Source: Oscarella lobularis
Lineage: Eukaryota > Porifera > Homoscleromorpha > Homosclerophorida > Oscarellidae
Direction: 5' to 3'
DNA: 64,000 nt
Assembly: GCF_947507565.1 (NCBI RefSeq)
Contig: NC_089182.1
Coordinates: 2,108,001 to 2,172,000 of the forward strand
Positions 12,801 through 25,682 of this stretch are shown piece after piece (position 1 is the first letter of the stretch; each line of letters starts with the position of its first letter). Under the pieces are notes generated by a model. That model searched no databases and was not told the DNA's origin. It saw only the letters and a program-made list of their open reading frames with translations. The translations under genes were made by a program, and so were the position numbers.

Positions 12801-14729
12801 TCGAATGGAAGCCAGCGCCTTCTCAAAAAAATAAAATCATTAGTTACTACAGAGTCTATTATGTGGACGTTCGTAAAAGACCTTCACCGCTGTTGTACGC
12901 GATTGTAGGCAGAGACAAGACATCAGATGTGATTTCGGGCTTGAGATCTTTCATTAAGTACGCTCTGCACGTGCGAGCTGTCAATGAGTGGGAAGACGGC
13001 ACCCAGCTTCTGGCGCCTCCTACAAATACTATGTCTATAACCACGTTAGAAGACGGTTAGTTTGATGCACCAAGTGTAGGACTTTTGAAAATCATATTAT
13101 TTTTGCTCAGCTCCTTGTGAACCGCAAAATGTAACTGGAGAGACTATCGTAAGCAGCACGTCAACGCTCCGAGTCGTGTGGAAGCAGCCAATTCATCCCA
13201 ACGGATTGATACGAAAGTACACGATCTACTATCGAAAAAAGATTCCAGAAAGTAGTCAGAAACTGAACGTAACGGTAAATGGAGATCGAACGGCCGTCAT
13301 CATAGGAAATCTCACCCTCTATACCACTTACGTGATACAGGTACCATAATATAATAAATTCAGGGGGGGTTGACTTCTTCATCGATTTCTTTGCTCTCAG
13401 ATCCAAGCTCACACTATTGAACCAGGCCCGTTGAGTCAACCGGTGGAGGGAGTAACAGGACAAGGACGTACGTAACGACTAGCCAATTCTCTTTGTATAC
13501 ACACACACACAGTTGGTCTTCTTACCGTTTTAGCACCAAGTGCTCCTCGCCAACTCACCGTATTAAACAACGGAAGACGAAGCGTGTCTCTGCAATGGAC
13601 AGATCCTGCCATTCCGCGAGGCGTCGTCATTCAATACACGGTGAGAACATTTCAGAGAAAAGCTTCCTCGCGACAGCAAATTCTTCACGCAATGTCCAGA
13701 TTTTCTATCGAGGAAGAAAGTGGTACAGCGGTCACGGAAGAAAACGCGAATCGTTTTCCGTCCGGTCGAGTCGAGTGGTGAAATCGCCTCCCCTGACGAC
13801 ATATACCGTCGACGACTTGACGCCGAATACGCTATGGACCTTTTACGTCGCGGCGAGCTCCGAAGGAGGAATAGGCGACGCGAGTAAGCCAGTCAGCGAG
13901 AGAACGTTAGAAGCAGGTACGCCGAAAATTGCGTCCCCTCATTCATTTTTCCCCGATGCCAATGCAGAGCCTTCGCCCGTCGTCGCGGCTCCGCCAGATC
14001 CGTGCACGTTCACCGAAACGACGGCAACGCTTCCGCTAGTCGCGCCGTCGGAAGGAAACGGAAGAACCGGGTATGGAATATAAGAGAGTCTACTAGTGCG
14101 CGCGCCCGATTCGCATTGTACGTGTAGTCGCATCGATTTGCTCGTGGCGGCCGTCGAATCGAATTCGTCTTCGGATGCCGTCGATTTCACGACGTTCGCT
14201 CCGGCTTCGAACGTCTCCGCCGCTGCCGTGAATGTCTCTGCGCTGAATGCGTCGCAGATTTACGTGGCGGCAACATTCGAATCTCGCGATACACTTCCCG
14301 CCGAATTTATCCTGGGACGCGGAGAAACCGTCAACGGCTACACGAACGCACCGCTAAGACCCGGTACGACGTACCGGTACGGATTGCGCGTCTATAGCGC
14401 AACAAACGACTCGCTTTTTACAACAAGCAACCCTCAAACGCTAAGTAAAATTAATTAATAAGATAAATTAATTCGATGACTCTAAAGTTCTTCTTTACCT
14501 TGCAGCTACACTAAAAGATATAGAAACCGATGGTGAGCCAATGAGAGAAAGAGAGAGAGAGTATTGCTTTGTGTGTTCACACGTTGAATGTATAGGCTGT
14601 CCGCGCTGCTTGTATACTATTGTGAGCGCAGCTTCTTGCGCTGGCGGAGCACTCCTTGGTATGATTTCGATTGCTGTGCTGCTTTGCTGTGTGAAAAGAG
14701 CTCGCGCCGTTCGTGGTTACTACAAGTAA
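6855..14729 (+). CDS. Receptor A: 3 fucolectin-like, 11 Ig, FN3, single-pass membrane protein
   Basis: A large cell-surface protein of roughly 2,100 residues. Start ATG at 6855 gives a signal peptide (MLAAEKFTLFLLCCIIVVIA); exon 1 ends at 6930. Three galactose-binding, fucolectin/F5-8C-type domains follow: 7098-7560 (NPWWKLDM, CGST, GRYVHVIV, SLCDVF), 7622-8054 and 8126-8570. Eleven Ig domains come next, essentially one exon each: about 8626, 8960, 9276, 9608, 9940, 10290, 10618, 10946, 11309, 11639 and 12014. FN3 domains are at 12378, 12745, 13110 and 13534-13918. A membrane-proximal module follows at 13965-14443 (YVAATF, GRGETVNGYTNAPLRPGTTY), then one transmembrane helix and a short basic tail ending RGYYK. 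The GDGxxYxGYxNxPLxP-like block resembles the end of receptor phosphatase ectodomains. No phosphatase or kinase follows. Many NxS/T sites suggest heavy glycosylation. Paralogues are receptors B and C; ligand unknown. Confidence 0.85.
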
Positions 14730-14826
14730 AAATCAGGGTGAAAATGGCCCTCTGTAGCGTTTTCCGCGTGGTCTGACGACCCGGATTAACAACACTTCGA
14801 TGGGGACCCCTTTCGATCTTTCCCAG

Positions 14827-15824
14827 GTGAATCGCGACGTTTGGACGCTCTCGCTTTGCCGAAAGCTTTTCTTCTCGACGAGGTCGTTGCACTGTTCGAG
14901 CGTATCAAGACGGAGGAGGGCGAGATTCTTCTGCAGGAGTACACCGACGCCTATTCCGAACTGAACAAATTTTTCGGCCTCCTCGGACGAGTAGATAGCC
15001 GCGTTTCGCGCTAATTGGCGTCTTCGCGAATAGTTCCGTGCAGGCGATGACGTTCGTAACGGCGGACATCAACGAGAAGGTCGGCATTTTGCGTCATCAT
15101 CTCAACACGACGGGTAATCGTTGATTTTACCGAGATGTCCCGTAAAAGTCGACGAATTATTTACAGGAGAACCGTACAGATCAGCTCAGGCAATGATTAA
15201 GGTACGCGGCAGCCCAGCTAAATCTCGAATGGGATCCTCCTTGAAAAGGGGGGTGTTTCGTACAGCGACAATGAGAAGCCAATTAATTAATTAATTAATT
15301 AATTAATTACCGAATGGGACTTATAATTAAATTGCGTATAGTATGAAGTAGAGAAGAAGCTGCTTGATAAATCGCGTAAACCTCCCTCTGGTTCAAGAAC
15401 TTTGCTGCGGTTGCACAGAGCTCTCAGTAAAAATAATTTCAAAACGCATAATTCGTCGCTCTTTATATTTTTTGTAGACTTTATTATTCATTTTTTTGAG
15501 AAACTCAAAGAGTCCAGTGACGAGGAAAAGTTGTCTTCGCAGGCAAGCGAGGCTTACGGAGCGACGCTCGCCCACCACCACACATGGCTCATTCGAAAGG
15601 CGGTTCAAGTGGGCCTCTACTTGGTTCCAAAAACGAAAGACGTACTCGCGTCCGCGAAAGAAACGAAAGAGACGGTGGAACCCAAACTAAAGTAGGAGAC
15701 GAAATGGGACTCTAGAAATAATAGTTAATGCCTTCTCTATAGGCGTCTGCTAGAGCTAGCTCGTCCTATCTACGAGATAACAGAAAAACTTTACACAGAT
15801 TTCGACCTGCACTCCTTGCCATGA
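14827..15824 (+). CDS. CPTP: Ceramide-1-phosphate transfer protein (GLTP fold); first exon not located
   Basis: Cytosolic lipid-transfer protein that moves ceramide-1-phosphate between membranes. Exons I can place: 14827-14990 (LDALALPKAFLLDEV...FFGLLGR), 15044-15113 (MTFVTADINEKVGILRHHL), 15167-15201 (GEPYRSAQAMIK), 15342-15426 (SGSRTLLRLHRAL), 15478 to about 15689 (AYGATLAHHHTWLIRKAVQVG), and 15743-15824 (IYEITEKLYTDFDLHSLP, stop). SGxRTxLRLHRAL, the HxW of the lipid headgroup pocket and the KLY...LP end match CPTP (GLTPD1) better than GLTP itself. The open frame at 14827 has no ATG back to an in-frame stop, so a small 5' exon ending in phase 1 is missing from this call. It may lie within the 3' end of receptor A, whose stop is only 97 bp upstream. 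Confidence 0.9.
15281..15309. repeat. (AATT)n microsatellite in a CPTP intron
   Basis: About seven tandem AATT units inside the intron 15202-15341. A similar (TTAA)n tract recurs at about 24871-24912, in an intron of receptor B. Confidence 0.9.
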
Positions 15825-15935
15825 TTCTACTGATTTAAACCTTCTTGTTTGTATACGGACTACCTATGATTTCGTTTCCACAGTATTTATTTATTTACGC
15901 AACTTACATTTTCCAGCGAGCCAACCCGCCGTCGT

Positions 15936-18900
15936 TCAGTACCACTTGTTTCTTGTTAGGCAGAAGAACAGACACCCAACAGTGATGATTCCTACCAGCA
16001 GTCCACCCGCACCGCATGCAGCGCTCAATAGAATATAAGAGCAGCCTGCACAATCAAACTATATCAAAAAAGAGGCTCTCTTTCTCAATACTGATCTTTT
16101 ACCAGTTGGTGTTTCTATACAAAAAAGAAATTAATTAATTACAAAAGGGGACCCAAAAGAGCTAAACTCAATAGTGAATTACTTATTGCAAGCGGGTTGC
16201 TGACGGCGACGAGGGAGCTGTTCTCTGCGCTGTGAGCACGCACCGCATACTGGTACGCAATACCGGATTTGAGTGGCCCATTAGTATAGCCGTTTGCCGT
16301 TTCTCCGCTTCCCAGTACAAATTCGCTGGGAAGCGCGTCTCCGGCGCTGAATCTCGCAGCCACGTAAATTGCTCCGACGGGAAGGTTTGCAGAGTACGTA
16401 GCATTTCCTTGGTATGATCTAAAATCGATTACGTCGGAAATGGACGCCACTGCTGCGACGAGGATATCGATGTGTCTAACGCACGTCCAAAAAAGAGAAA
16501 ACGTCAATATTCGGTTTCGTTGTCATTTATATACCTACCCTATTTCTCCATTTTCTTGCGAAGGTTCGATCAAAGTAACCACTGCCGTTGTCGTGGTTAG
16601 TTTGGAAGGATTAGCCGGCGGTAGAATTATTCCTGAAGGTTCTGCAGACGATATACATAAAAATACAAAATAAAGCTCATAATTTCATCGACATACCCGC
16701 TGATAACGTCTTTCCGTACACTGTCGCACTTACATCTCCCACACCCCTCACGGTGCTGCCAGCTATCGAAAAAGCCCATCGAGTATCCGGTGCCAAGTTA
16801 TCCACAGTATAAGCAGTAAACGATGGGCTGACTACAAGACTCGACTGCAGAAATAGCGATTGACGTTCTCCTCCTTGGCCCATGTACGTCTTATTTCCGG
16901 AATAAAAAATCTGAACCAATCGGCTATAGCGAGCGCTGTACGGTGGTGCGAACACTCACGGTGTATCGAGTGATGATTCCCCGAGGAGTGGCGGGCACTG
17001 TCCACGCAAGCGATACACTCCTCGTACCATTTTCGGACACGGCGAGATGACGAGGAGCGCTGGGCACTGCGCACGATAAATGTGCACACGATCATCGCAA
17101 CATATATACAGTACACGTACGTCCTTGATCCGTCGTGCCTTCCACCGGATCGCTGAGTAGACCCGGTTTGATTGTATGAGCCTGAACCTGGCCAAACGAG
17201 TGCAGCGTCAAGTCAACGCGAGCGATGTGAGCCTACTTACCTGAATAACGTACGTTGTGAAGAGAGCAAGATTGTCCAGCACAGACGACATTTGATTGGC
17301 GACGACTCCCTTGCTCAGAGTCACGTCCCCACTTTTTTCCTTATAAAAAATAGTGTGCTTTCGAATGACTCCATTCGGAAAAGCCGGCTCCTTCCACACG
17401 ACCCTCAACGTCGACGTACTATTCACGATAGTTTCTCCGCTAACATTCTGCGGCGGACCAGGAGCTTGGAGAGACAGTCAAAAGAAAACGCAGGGGGGAA
17501 ACGTCGTCGCACACTTACCATCCTCGGGTGTAGTCAACGTTAGAGTACTGCTACTCGGTCCTTCTATCTGCGACCCATCATCCCATTCGTTGACAGCTCG
17601 CACGTATAGAACGTAGCGAACGAACGGTCTCAATTCCGATACTACTTCCGACGTCGTGTTGCGGCCGAATTCCTTATACGATAGCGATCCGAAGCTTTCC
17701 TCTTCACTTTCGTAGTAGACGTGATAATATCGAATTCTCCCCGTCCATTCGGAAAGCGGCGGATCCCATTCGACGAAAATTGCCGTCGAATTCCAAATGA
17801 GGGCTCGAAAATTGCGAGGAGGAAGCGGAACTGAATCGTATCGCTTTTCAAAACCGCTTCGTCTAGATAACAATAACAAACCTCCAGGTTCTGTTGACAC
17901 TGTCAGGGGAACCGTTCCCTGTGCCGCTCCTTCTGCGTTCGACGCAATAATGAGAATCCTATAGGTCGTGTACACCCGTAGGCCGGTTATAGTCGCCTCG
18001 AGCGTCGCGTTATTCACGGCGAGGGCGAAGAGATAACCGCTCGACGTTCCCGCTCGCTTCAAGCTTAGAGTATAGTTGTGTATGGGATAGCTGCCGTCAT
18101 AAGGTGCCGTCCAATTCAACGCGATGCTCGTCGTCGTCTTTTTGACGATTGTTACAGTAGATGGGTCGATTCCTGCAGGCGGACCTAGGAAAGAATTCGT
18201 GGAGACAAGAGTGCACGTCTTAAATAATTAACAAGTTTTAGTTTGGAAAAATGTCTCGGTTTGTCTTGCATGAAATTGCAGGTGTAACAGTAAAATATAA
18301 AGCAGAGTGCAACGTGAAGGAAAAAAGAGAAGGGTACTTGATGGTGATGATGATGAATATTATCATCGATGATCAAGTATTATTCTCTTCCTCAATCATA
18401 CAGAATAATTACAAGGGACTGGCCAACTGTTCTCTAGTGTAATAAATTACAGAAAAATTACAAGGGACTGGCCAACTGTTCTTTCCTGTAATAAATTACA
18501 GTCAAACTACAACGGACTGGCCAATTGTTCTTTCCTGTAATAAATTACAGGAAAATTACAAGGGACTGGCCAACTGTTCTCGCCTGTAATAAATTACAGG
18601 AAAATTACAAGGGACTGGCCAACTGTTCTCTAGTGTAATAAATTACAGTGAAATTACAAGGGGCTGGCCAACTGTTCTCTAATGTAATAAATTACAGAAA
18701 AATTACAAGGGACTGGCCAACTGTTCTCTCCTGTAATAAATTACAGAAAAATTACAAGGGACTGGCCAACTGTTCTCTCCTGTAATAAATTACATTGAAA
18801 TTACAAGGGACTGGCAAACTGTTCTTTCCTGTAATAAATTACATTGAAATTACAAGGGACTGGCCAACTGTTCTCTCCTGTAATAAATTACAGGAAAATT

Positions 18901-21900
18901 ACAAGAGACTGGCCAACTGTTCTCTAGTGTAATAAATTACAGGAAAATTACAAGGGACTGGCCAACTGTTCTCTAGTGTAATAAATTACAGTAAAATTAC
19001 AAGGGGCTGGCCAACTGTTCTCTCCTGTAATAAATTACAGAAAAATTACAAGGGACTGGCCAACTGTTCTCTCCTGTAATAAATTACAGGAAAATTACAA
19101 GAGACTGGCCAACTGTTCTCTACTGTAATAAATTACAGAAAAATTACAAGGGACTGGCCAACTGTTCTTTCCTGTAATACATTACAGGAAAATTACAAGA
19201 GACTGGCCAACTGTTCTCTAGTGTAAAAAATTACAAGGGACTGGCCAACTGTTCTCTCCTGTAATAAATTACAGGAAAATTACAAGAGACTGGCCAACTG
19301 TTCTCTAGTGTAATAAATTACAGAAAAATTACAAGGGACTGGCCAACTGTTCTCTACTGTAATAAATTACAGTAAAATTACAAGAGACTGGCCAACTGTT
19401 CTCTAGTGTAATAAATTACAGGAAAATTACAAGGGACTGGCCAACTGTTCTCTCCTGTAATAAATTACAGAAAAATCACAATGGACTGGCCAACTCTTCT
19501 CTCCTGTAATAAATTACAGAAAAATTACAAGGGACTGGCCAACTGTTCTATAGTGTAATAAATTACAGTGAAATTACAAGGGGCTGGCCAACTGTTCTCT
19601 CCTGTAATAATTTACAGTGAAATTACAAGGGGCTGGCCAACTGTTCTCTAGTGTAATAAATTACAGTGAAATTACAAGGGACTGGCCAACTGTTCTCTCC
19701 TGTAATAAATTACAGAAAAATTACAAGGGACTGGCCAACTCTTTTCTCCTGTAATGTAAGAGTTAGGGCCGGTCTCGCTCTTTTCAAAAATGTCACAGAC
19801 GTTTGGAACTATACCTTTCAGTTCTTATGCGCTTATCGTTTGCAGCATTGGGTACTTTCTAGGGCATGGGCGAAGTGGCGGCAACTGAAATAATGTATAT
19901 GGCAGAGATTTTTGTGTCTGTCGAGGGCTTGGTTGGTTAGGTACTTCAGGTTGCTCAAAAATTCTATCATGGGCGATGCCGGCGCGTTCATTTCTGCAGC
20001 AGCAGAGGCTATGATAAGCAGTACAGCATGCGTGACTAGCTTACTCTGAATGAGCGGCAAATGAGGCGCGTGGTATTTTGACTACGGTGGAGAGGCGCTT
20101 CGCTTATTTTGACTGGTACCATGGTGAGTGTTTAGGCGACTCACCACGCTCCCACGAGAAATGGTGGTGGTAATCGATCTCAAATTGATACCGTCACGCC
20201 TCCCTACCACGTCTAGACAAAATACCGCACGCACCTCATTCACATCGCTCATTTCAGCGAGTCACAATGCTGAGCTCCTTAGCGTCGCTTCAACTGCTGC
20301 AGCGACGGACACAACGCCATCTCGCCCGTATAGAATTAAATGATGAAGAGCGATCAGTACCTAACCAAGCCCGACAGACACGGGCACATATCCCTTACAT
20401 ATTTCTTATGTCAGTTTTCACCACTTTGCCCAAGCTCCGGAACAACAAACTGAACGCCGCAAACGGTAAGTGCACATCGGCACGACCTTGAAAAAACCGA
20501 AAGGTAAGCGCATTGTCACAACGGGTGTACCGAAAAACATGACACCATCCGTTCTGACCGCAGCATTCCAAACTTCTGTGACGTCACATCCTGTTTCACG
20601 AAAAGACCCAAATTTCTCCGAAACGAAAAGAGAAGGACCTTAACAAATCCCCAGGTGCACAACTACAATGTATCGGACACCTGAGGGACCCAGTCGCGAG
20701 AGCCTACTACCCACCACTTTTCCGGTACGCCCGTTAGTAATTTTTTACATCCCGAAAACTATGTCTCGGTACTCAGGTACCGAGACAAAAAATAAAATAA
20801 CCTTCAATGAGAACGGTGAATATATCCGAGTCGCTGTCGCCGTAACGACTGAAAACTCGGCAAAAGTAGTAGCCAGAGTACGAAACGAGAGCGTTGGAAA
20901 CGATCAGCGTCGCCTTCTTGCCGTCGGACGAGATCATGACTTCGTAGTCGACGCCGTCACTTTGAATTCTACTCGTACGCCGAGAAGCCGTTAGTGCGAT
21001 ACGATAAAAGTCAATCGTCGGAACCGGACGTCCGTCGACGATGCAAGACACGTTGAACGACGATCCCAAAGCGACGAGGCGACTTCCGGACGACGTCGAC
21101 ACAATGGACGGCGCATCTAAATATTAAAAATAATAATATTCAAATCAACAGGTCAATATTGATACAGTGGACGTCCATCAGCGCGGAGCTCGACGAGATA
21201 TTCCTACTGTGACATCGATAGAGACCCGCGTCACTGCGCTGTACTTTCCTTATCGTCAGATTGCTCAAAATCCACTTTGACGTTCTCATTTCATCGTTTA
21301 CTTGCACGCTATCGTTCAAGAGTACGTTCTCGTACGAGACGCCGCCGTCACTCGATTTTTGCCAGATTATATTTCCAGGCGGATAGCCAATAATTCGGCA
21401 CGTCATCGATCCCGTCGTTCCTTCGAACGCCGTCTCGTCCTGCGGATCCAAAACAAATCGATTTCCGACTAAAAGAGTAATTACAAAATAGGAAAATTCG
21501 CAGAAAAACCGACGATTTTTACTCGAAATAATGGCCGGACTCGGTGACGATCCGTCGAAACAGGTATAATTGCCTCCATCGTCTTCGTTCACGTCATTTA
21601 TCGTCAGCGTGCTATTGATGACAGTGTCGTTCGCGTCCTCAATCCAATCCACCACGAACGAAGACGACAGAAGTACGCTATTGTGATACCACGAAATGGG
21701 CGTGTATTGAGACGCCGGATAAGCCGTCAGTTGGCAGGTAAGAAAGAGTGCTTCACTGTAAGGAACATCCTTGTTCGCCGGCTCGCCCATCACACGCGGA
21801 CGAACTAAAAAACCTCAACTCATACAAAAAAAACGAGACAGGGCAATGTTTTATACATTTTAGTGGAATATAGATCGGTTCTCCATCTCCGGCGCTATTC

Positions 21901-24900
21901 TGTCCACGGCACGTATAGTGACCGCCGTGTTCTACAGCGTTGACTGCGCTCAGGCTTAGAGTACTCGTCGTGTAGAGACCGCCTGCGTACGACTCGCCGA
22001 CGACGCCGAATCGTAACGGCCTCCCGCGAAATGACCACGAAACTGCGGCGACTGGATTCGCCGCTGCCCGACATACCAACGATGCCGATTCACCTCGAAT
22101 TCCGAACGTATCGACGGATAGTGTCGTCAGAATGGGCTTAACTAAAATCCACCTCGTTTTTTTAACGAATAAAAACAGCGCGGCGCCCTCTCTTCACTTT
22201 ACCCGTTACGACTGCATAAGGCGACGTCTTGAGAGTGTCGCTGGGCGACGCGCTCTTGGCCATGCATCGATAGGATCCCGCTTGACTGACGTCGTCGCCG
22301 ACGAGCGTCACGATACTGGTCTTCTCTCGATTGGCGACGTCGACGGTGTCGCTACCGTTGACGTTCGTCAATAGACCTCCCATCGTCTTCTGCCACGTAA
22401 TCATTGGTATGGGAAAACCTCTTGCACTGCACGCGACTATCTTCGTTTTGCCACTTTCGAGTGCCGTCGACTGAGGCGGAGCGAAAAGAACAGAAGAAAC
22501 TAAATCCAGTTGGGACGATACGTAGTCAATTATTATTAATTATATGCCCTTTACCTGATATCGTTGCGAAGGCGGTGGTGTTGATCGAGGGGCTGATTTT
22601 GCCGATGCAAATGTAGTCGCCTCCGTCGCGAACGGTGACAATCGCGATCGGATGAAAAATGGTCCACTCGTTCATCGACGGATTCGTCTGACGAGTGACA
22701 TTCGTCAAGATTTTGTCGTCGAGTCGCAACTCCCCGCTCGACGGACGCGGAGCGGCGGCAAAAGTGCACATCATCAAAGACGACGAGCCCTGACTGAGAG
22801 TTTGGCTAAGAAACGATAAAACTTCGCCGAGAACTAAACAAAAGCGCATCAGAAAGAACGTTATACATATTATAGGACTTCTTACCTCCTACCGTTGCCC
22901 GAGCCGATGCGATGGTATGGCTATAGCCGGGACGACTCGCTTCACAGTAATAGTTGTCCGAACCGTCGCTGAGTTGTACGTTGGAGAGCGTCAACGTGCT
23001 TTCTACCCCGTTCGATGTGGCCGAGAAAGTCGTCCCACTTATTCGATCTGCGCCTTTGTACCACTTGATGTACTGGGCTTCGATTCCGCTCGCATTGCAG
23101 AACAAGCTCAGCGTGTCTCCCACTTTTCCGACTGCACCCCAAACGCGCACAAACGGCTTTGCTGGAAATAGAAAACGTTATTCGCGGATCAGTTCCGGAA
23201 TAAAAATGCGAGACGATTCACCTGACATGTCGGCTGCGGCGGAGACGTTTCGATATAGGCCGTTTCTCGCCGTGCACAGAAACGTCGCCCGCTCATTCGT
23301 ACTGTTCGTCACGACGGCTTGGATTCTGCTCGTCGTAATGCCGGACGACGTGAAATTCTCGACGACGACAAAAGTGTCGCCCGTCAACGACGTCCACGTT
23401 ATCGAAGGAGCCGGATAACCTCCAGCCGAGCAATTGAAGAAGACGTCTTGGCCGGGAATCCGGCCGACGCTCGTCGGAGTCGCGACGAACAAAGGATAGA
23501 CTAGAAAGAACATATACAAATATATACCTCGTTCTAGGTTTTGCTTTGAACCTGAGAGCGCTAACTGTCGTGACGAGTTCGTCGCTCTGCCGTTGTATGC
23601 CGTACACGTGTATTGACCTTCTTCTTTTCTGTTTCCTCGCACCGTGATCGCGCTCGTCACGCTGAGTCCGTCTTGATCGTGACGCGAAACGTTGACCGTC
23701 TCTCCATCGGGTCCGATCCATTTGATGCTCGGCGGGGGACAACCGCTTGCAGAGCAAGTCAGCGTCGCCTCTTGTAAATTCTCTACCGTGACATCGTGGC
23801 TCGTCTCCACAAACGGATCCAAACCTAGACAAAAAAGAAAACGTTCTTATACTGTATATAATATGATAATATCTACGCACCACTGCAGTTATAAAACTCG
23901 ACTTCGCACAGCGATAGTGACGGCGAAGGCGACGTCGATCGATCCGATGCGACGATGTGGACGAACGTACCGGTCGGTTGACCGAAGCACGTCACTCGTA
24001 TCTCCGCTCGTAGGCGCCCCGACGAAAGAGGATAGACCATGGGCGGAAAGTGACACCGCTCGTTCCTGTCGTCTTTACCCGAATAAATCGTCCAGTTTCC
24101 CACGTAAACAGCAAATCCATGCATCTCGCGCAGAGCGGTCGCGTTCTGAAGCGGACGAATGATGATATAGCTGATTTTCTGCGGTTCTTTGAACTTGGCT
24201 TGCCACCAAGATCGGGCGCGTTTGAACGAACGAAAGCAGGCGCGTTCAGCCGTCTGATTGCTGCGATCGAGAGCCTTCGATGCCATACTCGACGCTTCGA
24301 GTTCGTTCAGAGCCGTCGCCCTCGCCTGACCGTAAATGTCCATATATGAATCTGCAAGAACAACGAAAGGGCAAATAATAATAATAATGAGTAAAATCTT
24401 TTTTCTAAGCGAAAGGGTTAACACTCACAAGTATTGAGAATAAAAAATTGACATATTTTCGGAATTTCGGGAATGAAGCTTCGAATTCGAATGTAAACAG
24501 TGTCGCCGAGTAGGCGTTCGGACACTTGAAAAGGGCTATACCTACTACTCGTAGAAGAGTAAGCGTTGAGAAGGCGACGATTGTCATCGACGCTCGCCGT
24601 TCGATGCGATCCGATGAAATATTGATAGTTTCGCGTGTATGCCGTGAGCTCGACATAAATTTGCGTATCGATAACGAAAACCGCTTCCGGCAGATCGAAT
24701 CGAACCAACGTGAGTATAGTCGACACGTTCGGCGTTCCGCATACCCAATAGTAGCCGTCGAAAATGCGATCGAGTGGATCAGTCAGACTTTGCCCGGGTT
24801 CGTAGTACGGCTGCACGTCTACCTCCATACGGTGTAAATTGAACGCACCGGCTTCTGTACACAGAGACAAATAAAATTTAATTAATTAATTAATTAATAA

Positions 24901-25682
24901 TTAATTAATTATCGTTTTTTAATTAACTCTACTTGCCCGTCAGGTTGAAAACGACTTCGGATAGCGCCAGGTAGGCTTCTTCTCGCGACTGTACGACGAC
25001 GTGAACGTAGCGTCCCAGTAGGTCGTCGCACTTGAGACGAAGTAGACGATCGCCGGATTTCGGCGTGTACGTCGAATTGCATTGGACGTGCGCGCCCGTC
25101 GTCGCGTCGGCGTTGTCGTCGACGTACACGGTCAAATTTGCCATTTGAACGATTCTCACGTCGGTCACGTGCTTCGAATCGTCGGGTTTGAATGCGATTG
25201 CCACGTTCGATATTAACTCCCGTCGACCGAAATCGAGTCGCCACCAGGGATTCATTTCTCGTTTCGAAATGAAGGCGTTGAATGACGCGTCGCTCATTAT
25301 ACGGTCCACCGCCCATTGAGGAATGAAGAAGACGCCTTCGCTTTCTAATACGCTCGAAGCGCTCGCAGTCGACGTGGGGGACATGTCAATCAAATAATCT
25401 ATTTAGAGAAGGCCGTGTTTCAATTATTTCGACTGCATTGCTTTGTATTCAGTCATAAATTCTTTCACTAATTCGCTCGTAGTGGCGTCATAACGAGTTT
25501 TGTGCGCTGCGAGCGAGCGAACGATTTCGTAGTCGCGAGAAAACGCGTTTTTAGACTGGGGAATCAGAGAGACGATTTGGTGCGAGAAACGTGCCTGAGT
25601 CTGCCGGGCCGGCAATTGAAAAGCCGAAGAAGCATAGAATTCCTGAGAACAGTATCGTCACGAGCCGATTCGAACGTGTCAT
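15936..25682 (-). CDS. Receptor B: 3 fucolectin-like, 9 Ig, FN3, single-pass membrane protein
   Basis: Paralogue of receptor A in opposite orientation. Start ATG at 25682-25680 gives signal peptide MTRSNRLVTILFSGILCFF. Exon 1 (25682-25595) joins in phase 1 to the first lectin domain, exactly where receptor A splices, through a GC-AG intron (25399-25594). Fucolectin-like domains: 25398-24933 (NPWWRLDF, GRYVHVVVQ), 24857-24430 and 24352-23880. Ig domains lie at about 23822-23560, 23500-23228, 23162-22887, 22830-22555, 22497-22196, 22137-21856, 21800-21522, 21470-21160 and 21117-20803. FN3 domains lie at about 18186-17887, 17835-17520, 17463-17137 and 17060-16694. The membrane-proximal module (IYVAARF, GSGETANGYTNGPLKSG) is at 16640-16183, followed by a transmembrane helix (LLSAACGAGGLLVGIITVG) and tail CLTRNKWY, stop 15938-15936. 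There is no catalytic domain. A 2.6-kb intron (20802-18187) between the last Ig and first FN3 holds a 49-bp minisatellite. Confidence 0.85.
18405..19755. repeat. 49-bp minisatellite, about 27 copies, each with a 16-bp palindrome
   Basis: Successive GGCC motifs fall at 18421, 18470 and 18519, giving a 49-bp period that continues to about 19755. Each unit holds GGGACTGGCCAACTGTTCT followed, in most copies, by the perfect palindrome CTGTAATAAATTACAG. Variants are scattered: GGGGCTGG for GGGACTGG, CTCTAGTG for CTCTCCTG, GTCAAAC for GAAAATT. One unit near 19221 is shortened by about 16 bp. The array sits wholly inside the large intron of receptor B. Confidence 0.97.
19756..20761. other. Rest of the receptor B intron, no gene seen
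   Basis: No ORF here has family resemblance or coding texture. The 20128-20491 ORFs are short and look random. The segment from about 20060 to 20660 is richer in GC and could be a mobile-element remnant, but I find no terminal repeats. Confidence 0.5.
20762..20787. repeat. Perfect 11-bp inverted repeat (hairpin) next to a splice donor
   Basis: TGTCTCGGTAC and its exact complement GTACCGAGACA are separated by TCAG. On the receptor B transcript the hairpin lies about 15 nt downstream of the 5' splice site of the last Ig exon (exon ends at about 20803). Confidence 0.85.

Noticed and set aside
14720-14840. Receptor A and CPTP as one fused gene (donor in CAAGTAAAA, acceptor at 14826)
   Set aside because: That splice gives AAG-TGA, an immediate stop, and CPTP is a free cytosolic protein elsewhere.
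18405-19755. CRISPR-like array
   Set aside because: Units are contiguous 49-bp tandem copies with no unique spacers, and the array lies in an intron of an animal gene. It is a minisatellite.
25424-25615. Minus-strand ORF beginning MPARQTQARF as a separate gene or the receptor B N-terminus
   Set aside because: It ends in a stop before the lectin exon, lacks a signal peptide and overlaps the end of the real signal-peptide exon (25682-25595) in another frame.
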